The notes: a model not told the origin generated them from the letters alone. 10,088 bases of DNA from Methanomassiliicoccaceae archaeon (GCA_009780795.1 WQZJ01000039.1:1-10088), one strand, 5' to 3'. Shown: positions 1 through 6,765, numbered from the stretch's first letter. Program-made: numbers and translations.

Positions 1-1
1 A

Positions 2-1783
2 CCGGCGTTCCCTTACGACATCGATATGATCAAACAACTTGCGGACACGCAGTTCGGTCCGGGCTCAGGGGATGCGCTGCTCCCTGATGGGCATATTGTG
101 CTGCTGAACAAATCACCGTCACTGGACAGGATGGACGAGATCATCACCGACGGATGCACCGTTGCCGGTATACGCTACGACATGGGGAGCGGCTGGAAGC
201 TCCTGAACAGGATGCAGAGCGCCATGCGCATCAGCGGGGTGATGAGCAAAGGTTACGTCGTTTGCGACCCGTCAGCGATAAAATTCATCAGAGAGAGCAA
301 GAACCTCATGGCCCCCGGTGTTATCGACGCACACCCTGATGTGAAAGAAGGGGACGAGGTCATAGTCATCGATGGCGACCGTAACGCTGTGGCGACCGGA
401 ATAGCTAGGATGGGCGCCGCCGCCATGATAAAAGAGGACCGCGGACTGGCGGTCAAGACGAAATGGACGAAACCCGAGGAGCCGATGTTCTGTAATGTAA
501 CGGTAGCATGGGGCGACGTCATAGATGCGAACGAACCCGTGCTGATCAGACGGAGGGATGAGGCTGTGTCCTTCATCAACACGCAGATCGAGAAGAACAA
601 CGTCCCGGCGGTGGCGTCATTCTCCGGCGGTAAGGACAGTCTCGCGACGTTACTTCTCACACTGGACGCCGGCCATAAGTTACCGGTGCTGTTCATTGAT
701 ACCGGACTTGAGTTCAATGAGACCGTGAAACATGTGCACGACACCGTCGAAAAATATGGGTTGACGCTCATCGAGGAGAAGGCCCCCGTAGATGCTTTCT
801 TCGGCAACCTCGTTCACTTCGGACCTCCGGCCAAGGATTTCAGATGGTGCTGCAAAACCAATAAACTCGGCCCGACGGTCAACGCCATACTGAAGAACTT
901 CCCTGACGGCGTATTGTCTTTCATCGGCCAGAGGAAATACGAATCCGAGTCCAGACACTCCAAGCCGCGCGTGTGGACGAACCCGTGGACGCCCGGTCAG
1001 ATAGGCGCCTCACCCATTCAGAGCTGGAACTCGCTGCACGTGTGGATGTATATCTTCCTGAAGAAAGCGGAGTTCAACGTATGGTATACGAAGGGATTGG
1101 ACAGGATAGGGTGTTTCCTATGCCCCGCGTCCGATCTGTCCGAACTCGACATAGTGAGAGGTAACGACAGGTACGGACAATGGGATTCGTATCTTGATGA
1201 TGTATCTAAGACACGCGAACTTCCGAGGGAGTGGAAGGATTTCGCGCTGTGGAGATGGAAGAAGGCTCCGCAGTCCATCAGAGAGGAAGTTGCGCGCGTC
1301 ACCGGCAAGGAAATGAGCGAGTTCGCCGGAAGGGCGGTAAGACAGGACGGTCCGCTCTCGCTCAGGGTGCAGGACGGATATTCACCATGCGTCCTCGGAT
1401 TCAGTGTGGAAGGTGCATTGTCGCGACCGATCAGCATCGAGAAATTAAGGAGACTCGCCGGGATACTTGGAAAGGATGTGTCCGTTGATGATGACCTCCA
1501 GTGGCTGAGTGCCGGCAACATCACCGTCTTCAGGGAAGGCTCAATGATATCCAAGGGTCCGGACGAGGATAAGGTGCGCGAAACGATGAGAAAGATGTAC
1601 GGTATAATCATACGATCGGAGCAGTGCGTATGCTGTTCGCTCTGCATAGCCAGATGTCCGAAGGGCGCTCTGTCCGCCGATAGCGAAGGCGTGATATTGG
1701 ATCACGGGAAATGCGTACAATGCGAGAAGTGTCTCGGTCCGTGTCCGGCGGTGAATTTCAGGGAAGAGGAATTCAGTCTCTGA
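2..1783 (+). CDS. PAPS reductase-like PP-loop protein with PUA domain and C-terminal 2[4Fe-4S] ferredoxin (5' partial)
   Basis: The frame stays open to the left edge (residues PAFPYDID precede the first ATG at 26), and those residues read as a continuation of the protein, so the true start is probably outside the window. Numbering from the ATG at 26: an N-terminal segment (1-75), a PUA-like region (about 76-150), then an adenine-nucleotide alpha-hydrolase/PAPS reductase domain with the PP-loop SGGKDS at 200-205. Cys275-Cys276 and Cys363/Cys366 match the CC...CxxC pattern that binds a [4Fe-4S] cluster in APS-type reductases. The C-terminus is a dicluster ferredoxin: Cys534, 537, 540, 544 and Cys563, 566, 569, 573, each set ending CP. 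Known relatives are annotated as phosphoadenosine phosphosulfate reductases and occur in many methanogens. The PUA domain is usually RNA-binding, so a sulfur-transfer or tRNA thiolation role is an alternative. The architecture is clear; the substrate is not. Confidence 0.88.
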   Translation, partial: PAFPYDIDMIKQLADTQFGPGSGDALLPDGHIVLLNKSPSLDRMDEIITDGCTVAGIRYDMGSGWKLLNRMQSAMRISGVMSKGYVVCDPSAIKFIRESKNLMAPGVIDAHPDVKEGDEVIVIDGDRNAVATGIARMGAAAMIKEDRGLAVKTKWTKPEEPMFCNVTVAWGDVIDANEPVLIRRRDEAVSFINTQIEKNNVPAVASFSGGKDSLATLLLTLDAGHKLPVLFIDTGLEFNETVKHVHDTVEKYGLTLIEEKAPVDAFFGNLVHFGPPAKDFRWCCKTNKLGPTVNAILKNFPDGVLSFIGQRKYESESRHSKPRVWTNPWTPGQIGASPIQSWNSLHVWMYIFLKKAEFNVWYTKGLDRIGCFLCPASDLSELDIVRGNDRYGQWDSYLDDVSKTRELPREWKDFALWRWKKAPQSIREEVARVTGKEMSEFAGRAVRQDGPLSLRVQDGYSPCVLGFSVEGALSRPISIEKLRRLAGILGKDVSVDDDLQWLSAGNITVFREGSMISKGPDEDKVRETMRKMYGIIIRSEQCVCCSLCIARCPKGALSADSEGVILDHGKCVQCEKCLGPCPAVNFREEEFSL

Positions 1784-1787
1784 CCTC

Positions 1788-1826
1788 GGGAGCGCAAGCG
1801 CACCCACATTTCACATTGTTATTTTC
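1788..1826 (+). terminator. Candidate terminator of the PAPS reductase-like gene
   Basis: Five bases after the stop codon, GGGAGCG-CAAG-CGCACCC (1788-1805) can fold into a hairpin with a 3-bp GGG/CCC stem, an A.A mismatch and a GCG/CGC top. It is followed by a T-rich stretch (ATTTCACATTGTTATTTT, to 1825). Archaeal termination depends mainly on the U-rich tract, so the T-rich part is the stronger evidence. Confidence 0.4.
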
Positions 1827-1867
1827 CTATAATATCGGAACTCAGATTCCTATAATATCGGAACTCA
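1824..1867. repeat. Two tandem copies of a 21-base direct repeat
   Basis: Copies at 1824-1844 and 1847-1867 are identical over 21 bases and are separated by GA, giving a 23-base period. Each unit begins TTCCTATAATATCGG and ends AACTCA. The second copy runs into AGTTCC, forming the inverted repeat GGAACT-CA-AGTTCC (1860-1873). The first copy runs into a weaker version (GGAACT-CA-GATTCC). The element lies between two convergent genes, so a promoter role for either neighbour is unlikely. Possible readings are a protein-binding array, a transcription-end structure or a dispersed genomic repeat. Confidence 0.9.
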
Positions 1868-1873
1868 AGTTCC

Positions 1874-1879
1874 AAAAAA
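1874..1879 (-). terminator. Candidate U-tract terminator for the metG-PHP unit
   Basis: Read on the minus strand, a run of six T lies 39 bases past the PHP stop codon, followed at once by the GGAACT/AGTTCC inverted repeat (1860-1873). A short U-tract is the usual archaeal termination signal. No hairpin precedes the tract, so this is a weak call. Between here and the stop is only a small direct repeat, TTTGACTG, at 1894-1901 and 1903-1910. Confidence 0.3.
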
Positions 1880-1918
1880 GATGATAGGGATGTTTTGACT
1901 GCTTTGACTGTGAGGACA

Positions 1919-2569
1919 TCACATCTTTCTGAATCCGCGGCCTATCCATTCCGTTATCGATTTGTATCCGTATTTTACCGTGTCAGTGCGCGCCCTGTGT
2001 CTCCCGGCGACCTTGACGTTACCGGCGAGTATCTCTTTTATCACGCCTTCCCAATCGCTGACGCCGTCCGGCAGTTCCGTGTAGGCGTCGCCTACACATG
2101 CGGCGTTGTGCGCGTCGCTGCCGCCGGTGAACGGTTTGTTCATCTTCTCCGCGAGTCTGACCGCCCTTCCGTTGGATCCTTCTGTGGACCTTGCGTTGAA
2201 CGTCTCTATTGCGTCGAATCTCTCGGTGACATTGCTCTCGCCGAGACCTGACCACCATCTGTACGGGTGGGCGGCGACGGCTATGCCTCCCGCATCGTGT
2301 ATCATGTCTATCGTCTCCTCGACGCCTTTTCCTCTTACTATCTCTGCGTTTATGCCGTACGCAAGTATGTGTCCGTCCGACGACGATACTTCCTCCGCCG
2401 GGATGATGATCACATTACCGTCATACACATCCTCATGCGCCCTGAAGACGTTGTGATCCGTTATCGCTATGCATCCCAACCCTCTCATCTCCGCGGCCTT
2501 CAGTATCTCGCTCACCGATGACCTTCCGTCGCTGGAATACGATGAGTGGATGTGAAGGTCCGCTATCAT
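1919..2569 (-). CDS. PHP-domain metal-dependent phosphoesterase
   Basis: This 216-residue protein has the full set of PHP motifs: DLHIHSSYSSDG at the N-terminus (His6, His8, Asp14), ITDHN (Asp38, His39), Glu59/Glu60, His67, AHP (His101) and SDAH (Asp152, His154). These would hold a two- or three-metal centre in a distorted TIM barrel. The family hydrolyses phosphoesters; characterised members act on histidinol phosphate, on nucleic-acid ends or on 3',5'-bisphosphonucleotides (the YciV/RNase AM group). At 216 residues this is a compact form without the insert of YciV-type enzymes, so the substrate cannot be assigned. It has no signal peptide and should be cytosolic. Its ATG overlaps the metG stop in ATGA (2569-2566), with GAAGGT just upstream as a possible ribosome-binding site, so translation is probably coupled to metG. 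Confidence 0.9.
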   Translation of the reverse strand: MIADLHIHSSYSSDGRSSVSEILKAAEMRGLGCIAITDHNVFRAHEDVYDGNVIIIPAEEVSSSDGHILAYGINAEIVRGKGVEETIDMIHDAGGIAVAAHPYRWWSGLGESNVTERFDAIETFNARSTEGSNGRAVRLAEKMNKPFTGGSDAHNAACVGDAYTELPDGVSDWEGVIKEILAGNVKVAGRHRARTDTVKYGYKSITEWIGRGFRKM

Positions 2570-4761
2570 CTTACCTTCGCTCCGTCCTTCAGCTGACGGT
2601 CTACGACGGCGATGCAGCCGTTCCCGTCCGATAGGTCGATCGCCTCTGTACCGTCCTTTACGACGGCCGTCTGTCCCGATGCGGTTGACGATATCCTGAT
2701 CACGGCCTTCTGGAAGTCCTTGTACTCCATCTCCTTCCCGATAATGTCGAGGCCGCAGGTGAACCTCGTCCCGTTCGGGACATCCTTCGACGGCCTGAGC
2801 ACCGCCACTGTGTTCCCGCCGAGCTCCTCGTCATCCGCCGCCAGCAGCATGCCCTGTGACATGACGCCCCTCAGTTTAGCGTGCTTGAGGTTGCAGACCA
2901 CAAGTATCTTACGGCCTGTGAGCTCCTCTTTCGTGTAATGGGCCCTCAGACCGGCCACCAGCTGCCTCTCCTCGCCTGCGTCTATCTTCAGTACGTACAG
3001 TTTCTCGGCGTCCGGGTGCTCCGTCACCTCCAGTACTTCGGCGGTGCGTATGTCCAGTCGCCTCATATCGGCGAACGGTCCCGTGACCGCAGTGTTCTCC
3101 GCCGGGGTCTCGACCTTCTTCTCCGGCTCCTCCTTTGGGAGTTCGACCTTCGCATACACAGGTACCGGTTCCGGCAATTCCGTCCCGACCTGTAACGGGA
3201 CGGTGCATGATCCCATGCCCTCATCGAGCGGTGTGCGCTCCAGACCAAGGAACTTCCATATCCTTTCGGACGAATCAGGCATGAACGGCCACGCCATCGC
3301 TGCCAGCGCCTTGACGATCTGCAGCGATGCGTTCATCGCCTCGCCGCATTTGTCCTTGTCCTCCTTCACCAGCGCCCACGGCTTCTTCGAATCGAAATAT
3401 CTGTTACCGTAGCGGGAGAGGTCCATGACCGCCTTCAGCGCCTTCTTGAAGTCACATCCGTTCATGTACGTCTCATACTCTTCCATAGTTCTCCTTATCT
3501 CGGCGGTCACTTCCGCCAGCTCCGTACCGTCGAGTGCGTCCGGTACGGAATTGAAGTTCCTTTTCGTGAAACTGAGGCATCTGTGGTAGAAGTTACCTAA
3601 CGCAGACACCAGATCATTGTTCACCTTGACCTGGAAATCCTCCCACGAGAAATCTGAGTCGTGGGTGTCCGGCATCACCGCCGACAGGTAGTATCTCACT
3701 ACGTCAGCGTCATACTTCTGCAGGACGCTGGGTATGTCTATCGAGCCGCCCCTGCTCTTCGACAGTTTCCCTCCTCTGAACATAAGATATTCGTTCGCAG
3801 GTATGTCGTACGGTAGATTCAGCGGCCCGTACCCCATGAGCATCGACGGCCATATTATCGAGTGGAACGGGATGTTGTCCTTTCCCAGGAAGTAGTAATG
3901 TCTTACGTCACCGTCATACCAATACTGTCTCCACAGTCCCGGTTCGCCGATCAGCGCCGAATATTCCTTGGACGCGCTCAGGTAACCGACCACCGCCTCG
4001 AACCATACGTATATCACCTTATCGTCCCACCCCTCCGCCGGGACGGGTATCCCCCAGCTCATGTCCCTGGTGATCGGTCTGTCCTTGAGACCGTCCTTCA
4101 GCCAGTTGGACGTGAACGTCTCGACGTTGGACCTCCAGTACGTCTTGTCCTTCAGATAATCGAGGAGATCGTCCGTGAATGAGCTCAGGCGCAGGAAGAA
4201 GTGATTGGTCCCCCTTATCTCCGGGGGCGTTCCGCAGTGGACGCATACCGCCTCCTTCAGGTCGCCGGTCTCGAACGTCGTTCCGCATGCGTCACACTGA
4301 TCGCTCCTGGTGTTCTCCGCACCGCATTTCGGGCATACGCCCTCCACGTACCGGTCTGGAAGGAACCTTGAGCATTTGGGGCAGAAGTACTGCATCGTCT
4401 CCTTCTCATAGAGAAGGTCTTTTTCCGAAAGGACGCGGAAGATATCGTGCACCGTCTCCGTATGATTCTCGGTGTGCGTCTTGGTGAAGAGTGAGAACTC
4501 TATCCTCATGTCCTCGATCGCCTTCTTGTTGATCTCATGGAACCTCTCGGCGATGTCCATGGGGGATGTCCTCTCCTTCTCCGCCGTAACGGTTATAGGG
4601 GTTCCGTGCTGGTCCGAACCGGAGACCATCATCACTTCGTTACCTTTCATCCTGTTGTACCTGTTGAAAATGTCCGGCGGCAGTATGGAGCCCGCCATGT
4701 GTCCCAAGTGTATCGTCCCGTTGGCGTACGGCCATGCGACGCCTATGAATATCTTCGCCAT
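2566..4761 (-). CDS. metG: Methionyl-tRNA synthetase with C-terminal EMAP/Trbp111 tRNA-binding domain
   Basis: Charges tRNA-Met with methionine in the cytosol (class I synthetase). From the ATG at 4761 (731 residues) the protein starts MAKIFIGVAWPYANG. The HIGH motif is HLGH at 18-21 and the KMSKS loop is KLSKS at 332-336. Eight cysteines (127, 130, 143, 146, 156, 159, 173, 176) form two zinc knuckles, as in archaeal MetRS. The anticodon-binding helical domain follows. A charged linker (about 540-556) then leads to an EMAP/Trbp111 OB-fold (about 562-675; DIRTAEVLEVTEHPDAEKLY). About 55 extra residues follow it. An upstream in-frame ATG at 4800 would add 13 residues, but a TATA-like box (4786-4797) lies inside that extension about 29 bases before 4761, and the N-terminus conserved in the family begins at the inner Met, so I chose 4761. 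The stop overlaps the PHP start by 4 bases. Confidence 0.96.
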   Translation of the reverse strand: MAKIFIGVAWPYANGTIHLGHMAGSILPPDIFNRYNRMKGNEVMMVSGSDQHGTPITVTAEKERTSPMDIAERFHEINKKAIEDMRIEFSLFTKTHTENHTETVHDIFRVLSEKDLLYEKETMQYFCPKCSRFLPDRYVEGVCPKCGAENTRSDQCDACGTTFETGDLKEAVCVHCGTPPEIRGTNHFFLRLSSFTDDLLDYLKDKTYWRSNVETFTSNWLKDGLKDRPITRDMSWGIPVPAEGWDDKVIYVWFEAVVGYLSASKEYSALIGEPGLWRQYWYDGDVRHYYFLGKDNIPFHSIIWPSMLMGYGPLNLPYDIPANEYLMFRGGKLSKSRGGSIDIPSVLQKYDADVVRYYLSAVMPDTHDSDFSWEDFQVKVNNDLVSALGNFYHRCLSFTKRNFNSVPDALDGTELAEVTAEIRRTMEEYETYMNGCDFKKALKAVMDLSRYGNRYFDSKKPWALVKEDKDKCGEAMNASLQIVKALAAMAWPFMPDSSERIWKFLGLERTPLDEGMGSCTVPLQVGTELPEPVPVYAKVELPKEEPEKKVETPAENTAVTGPFADMRRLDIRTAEVLEVTEHPDAEKLYVLKIDAGEERQLVAGLRAHYTKEELTGRKILVVCNLKHAKLRGVMSQGMLLAADDEELGGNTVAVLRPSKDVPNGTRFTCGLDIIGKEMEYKDFQKAVIRISSTASGQTAVVKDGTEAIDLSDGNGCIAVVDRQLKDGAKVR

Positions 4762-4785
4762 CTTATCGTTGCCGAACATGATTGC

Positions 4786-4797
4786 GGATATTTGAAA
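4786..4797 (-). promoter_or_regulatory. metG: TATA-like promoter box of metG-PHP
   Basis: On the minus strand the sequence is TTTCAAATATCC, with the A/T core centred about 29 bases before the ATG at 4761. This is the spacing expected of an archaeal TATA box for a leaderless or nearly leaderless message. No strong Shine-Dalgarno sequence is visible before either metG ATG. Confidence 0.5.
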
Positions 4798-4868
4798 CAT
4801 CTGTTATCGCCGGCGCACGGGGACCGGGTATGATGCGTTTGACGCCGAATATGCGAATACGGGAAAAG

Positions 4869-4879
4869 CATTATCAATA
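4869..4879 (+). promoter_or_regulatory. TATA-like promoter box of the 183-residue gene
   Basis: CATTATCAATA, preceded by GAAAAG that could serve as a BRE-like element, is centred about 27 bases before the ATG at 4901. This fits a leaderless transcript. The rest of the divergent gap (4801-4860) is GC-rich and shows nothing I can name. Confidence 0.5.
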
Positions 4880-4900
4880 GTTACACCGATTCGAAACCGC

Positions 4901-5452
4901 ATGGGTTTGAAAGAGGTCTTGGACAGATTGGGCCGGGAGCGGTCGGTAAGGGGCGCCTATCCTCTTGACGGAGAGATATACGATAAGGTGGTCGCGGAGG
5001 AAGGCAGTGTGACAGAATCGTTCACCGGCGTCCCTCTGGTGAACCGTGCCCTGGAGGAGGTCCTCAAGAGGACTACGGCAGTATGCCTTTTCTGCGGAAG
5101 CGCGTTCGAAACGCCGTCCGAACACGTCATGATAATGGAGGACATATGCGGCAACGTCGTCGGTCACGACGTTCCGCCGGGCATGGCCGACAAGCTCAAG
5201 AATGATCACGGCCTGTTCTGGCTGTCCGACGACTTCGTGATGCACCCGGACAGGACGGACATGCATAACATCATGATGGTCATGCTTCCCCAAAGGGTCG
5301 TGTCCATCGGGGAGGCGGAGGGGGCGGAGAATGCGATCCTTCTGTATCCGTCGACCACTACCGACCTCATCTTGAGGAGGCATTTCGGGATATCTCCGGG
5401 CGAACCGGACATCGCATCGGCCATAATCGCCTTCGACATCATACGGGAATAG
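4901..5452 (+). CDS. Hypothetical protein, 183 residues, with a CxxC motif
   Basis: I do not recognise the family. The reading frame is credible: it has a TATA-like box at the right distance, a start MGLKEVLDRLG, balanced composition and a normal stop. Visible features are an amphipathic N-terminal helix (about 1-15), a hydrophobic strand with CLFC (Cys62, Cys65) and a further Cys83. Next comes an alpha/beta-looking segment with several Asp/His/Met (FWLSDDFVMHPDRTDMHN, about 106-123), then hydrophobic strands and helices to the end. CxxC plus Cys83 could bind metal or be redox-active, but a fourth ligand is not obvious. There is no signal peptide or membrane segment. It is transcribed divergently from metG; the CofE-like gene downstream has its own promoter box, so the two need not share a transcript. 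It is most likely a lineage-restricted archaeal protein. Confidence 0.75.
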   Translation: MGLKEVLDRLGRERSVRGAYPLDGEIYDKVVAEEGSVTESFTGVPLVNRALEEVLKRTTAVCLFCGSAFETPSEHVMIMEDICGNVVGHDVPPGMADKLKNDHGLFWLSDDFVMHPDRTDMHNIMMVMLPQRVVSIGEAEGAENAILLYPSTTTDLILRRHFGISPGEPDIASAIIAFDIIRE

Positions 5453-5458
5453 CTGCGG

Positions 5459-5471
5459 GCGGCCATGCCGC
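5459..5471 (+). other. Short GC hairpin after the 183-residue gene
   Basis: GCGGC-CAT-GCCGC is a perfect 5-bp inverted repeat with a 3-base loop, 7 bases past the stop codon. No T-run follows it, so it does not look like a complete archaeal terminator. It could stabilise the 3' end or be chance in GC-rich sequence. Confidence 0.25.
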
Positions 5472-5531
5472 GTGTGCCGTCGGATGTCTGTGTACTCTGA
5501 TCGGACCACGGCCGTCAGCGTCCGCGGCGGC

Positions 5532-5546
5532 GTCACGTGACGTGAC
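5532..5546. promoter_or_regulatory. Perfect palindrome with an extra half-site upstream of the CofE-like gene
   Basis: GTCACGTGAC (5532-5541) is a perfect 10-base palindrome, directly followed by another GTGAC half-site (5542-5546). It lies about 40-50 bases before the TATA box of the CofE-like gene. A site for a dimeric regulator is a reasonable guess. Confidence 0.4.
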
Positions 5547-5559
5547 CCGACAGGTAACA

Positions 5560-5577
5560 TGATATGAGTGCATATCA
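5560..5577. promoter_or_regulatory. Operator-like inverted repeat next to the TATA box
   Basis: TGATATG-AGTG-CATATCA has perfect 7-base arms and a 4-base spacer. It ends 4 bases before the T-rich TATA region of the CofE-like promoter, where a bound protein could block or recruit TBP/TFB. Symmetry and position are seen directly; regulation is inferred. Confidence 0.5.
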
Positions 5578-5581
5578 CGAA

Positions 5582-5592
5582 TTTTTTTATAG
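5582..5592 (+). promoter_or_regulatory. TATA box of the CofE-like gene
   Basis: A run of seven T leading into ATAG (TTTATA core at 5586-5591) is the best TATA box in the window. Its centre is about 32 bases before the ATG at 5621, predicting a leader of only about 5-7 nucleotides. Confidence 0.65.
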
Positions 5593-5620
5593 GTCCAACC
5601 AATACGTCTGACGTCATACC

Positions 5621-6763
5621 ATGAAGAGAAAGGTAGGTACTGTTGTCACCGGAGTGAGGATGCCTTTCATTTCGCAGGGCGATGACCTTGCGGACCTCGT
5701 CGTCTCCAACATTCTCGGTGTCTGCGAAATAAGGGAGGACGATGTCGTCGCCGTCACCGAGAGCATCGTCGCCATATCCCAAGGGAATCTTGCGCACATC
5801 GATTCCATAGCCGACGATGTCATATCCAAGTTCGGGAAGGACAGTCACATCGGCGTCGTGTTCCCGATACTTTCCAGGAACCGCTTCGCACAGATACTGA
5901 GGGGCATATCCAAAGGCGCGAAGAAGATAACCGTCCTTCTGAACTACCCGCAGGACGAGGTCGGGAATCCCGTCATGGACATGAGGGGATGGAACCCGTA
6001 TGATCACACTACCGCGGACTCGGAGCAGTTCACGGGTAAGGAGTTCCGGGACAGGTACGGTAAATACGTCCATGAGTTCACCAATCTCGATTACATCGAT
6101 CTTTACGAGAGCCTGAACGACAACATAGAGGTCGTGCTGAGCCGCGATCCCGCAGCGATACTGAAGCATACTAGCGACGTCATCGTCGCCGACATCCACG
6201 GACGTGAGACCACACGTGCGCACATAATCAGGAACGGCGGAAAGAAGGTGCTAACGTTAGCGGACATCCTCAACGAACCTAGCGATAAAAGGGGACATAA
6301 CGAGACGTACGGTCTTCTGGGGTCGAACATGTTCGGTAAGAGCGAGGTCAAACTGTTCCCCAGGAATTGTGATTCTTTCGCAAGGGCCGTTCAGGACGAG
6401 TTCTTCAAAAGGACGAATGTGAGGCCGCATGTGATGGTGTACGCGGACGGTGCCTTCAGGGACCCGGTCTGCGGTATATGGGAGCTTGCCGATCCGGTAG
6501 TATGTCCGGGGCACACGGAAGGTCTCAACGGATCGCCGAGCGAGGTCAAATTGAAGATGGTCGTCGCCGGCGAGAAGGACAAGGAGGCCGCCCTGAAGAG
6601 GGCGCTGAGCGACAAGGACCGCGGTACGGCTTCGCTCGGAACGACGCCGAGACAATATAAGGACCTGCTTGGGAGCATCGCCGACCTCGTGAGCGGCAGC
6701 GGCGACAAGGGGACGCCGGTCATACTGATACAGGGATACTTCGACAACCTTCTGAAAGAATGA
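5621..6763 (+). CDS. CofE-like protein: coenzyme F420-0:L-glutamate ligase family, long form
   Basis: This 380-residue protein belongs to the F420_ligase (CofE) family. Canonical CofE is about 250 residues, cytosolic, and uses GTP and divalent metal to add L-glutamate to F420-0. Family-like segments are the N-terminal KVGTVVTGVRMPFISQGDDL (4-23), VTESIVAISQGN (45-56), NYPQDEVGN (108-116), YGLLGSN (230-236), VYADGAFRDP (273-282) and GSGDKGTP (359-366). The size and these motifs match a long variant I recall from gut Firmicutes and other bacteria, many of which do not make F420. True CofE activity is therefore uncertain, and I give no symbol. It has its own TATA box with two upstream palindromes. 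Its stop is 2 bases from that of the convergent MATE gene. Another amino-acid ligase role, or acquisition from bacteria, is possible; its base composition does not stand out by eye. Confidence 0.85.
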   Translation: MKRKVGTVVTGVRMPFISQGDDLADLVVSNILGVCEIREDDVVAVTESIVAISQGNLAHIDSIADDVISKFGKDSHIGVVFPILSRNRFAQILRGISKGAKKITVLLNYPQDEVGNPVMDMRGWNPYDHTTADSEQFTGKEFRDRYGKYVHEFTNLDYIDLYESLNDNIEVVLSRDPAAILKHTSDVIVADIHGRETTRAHIIRNGGKKVLTLADILNEPSDKRGHNETYGLLGSNMFGKSEVKLFPRNCDSFARAVQDEFFKRTNVRPHVMVYADGAFRDPVCGIWELADPVVCPGHTEGLNGSPSEVKLKMVVAGEKDKEAALKRALSDKDRGTASLGTTPRQYKDLLGSIADLVSGSGDKGTPVILIQGYFDNLLKE

Positions 6764-6765
6764 GA

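Noticed and set aside
253..807. A 184-codon minus-strand open frame inside the PAPS reductase-like gene
   Set aside because: It lies antisense to the conserved PUA and PP-loop regions. Its Ser/Thr-rich translation shows no motif.
1824..1873. A CRISPR array
   Set aside because: There are only two copies with a 2-base gap, no spacers of proper length and no cas genes nearby.
1895..2251. A plus-strand open frame opposite the PHP gene
   Set aside because: It is antisense to a gene with the full set of PHP metal-binding motifs, and its translation shows no motif.
4762..4800. An upstream ATG extending MetRS by 13 residues
   Set aside because: The extension contains the likely TATA box and is not part of the conserved MetRS N-terminus.
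5453..5620. A small RNA or riboswitch in the gap before the CofE-like gene
   Set aside because: Most of the gap lies upstream of the TATA box, so it is not transcribed with the CofE-like gene. The only folds are short palindromes better read as DNA sites, and no tRNA-like or known riboswitch pattern is visible.
4874..6223. A 449-codon open frame on the minus strand across the 183-residue gene, the gap and half of the CofE-like gene
   Set aside because: It is antisense to two credible genes and to an intergenic promoter region. Its product is rich in Arg, His, Asp and Val without any family motif, as expected of a shadow frame in GC-rich DNA.
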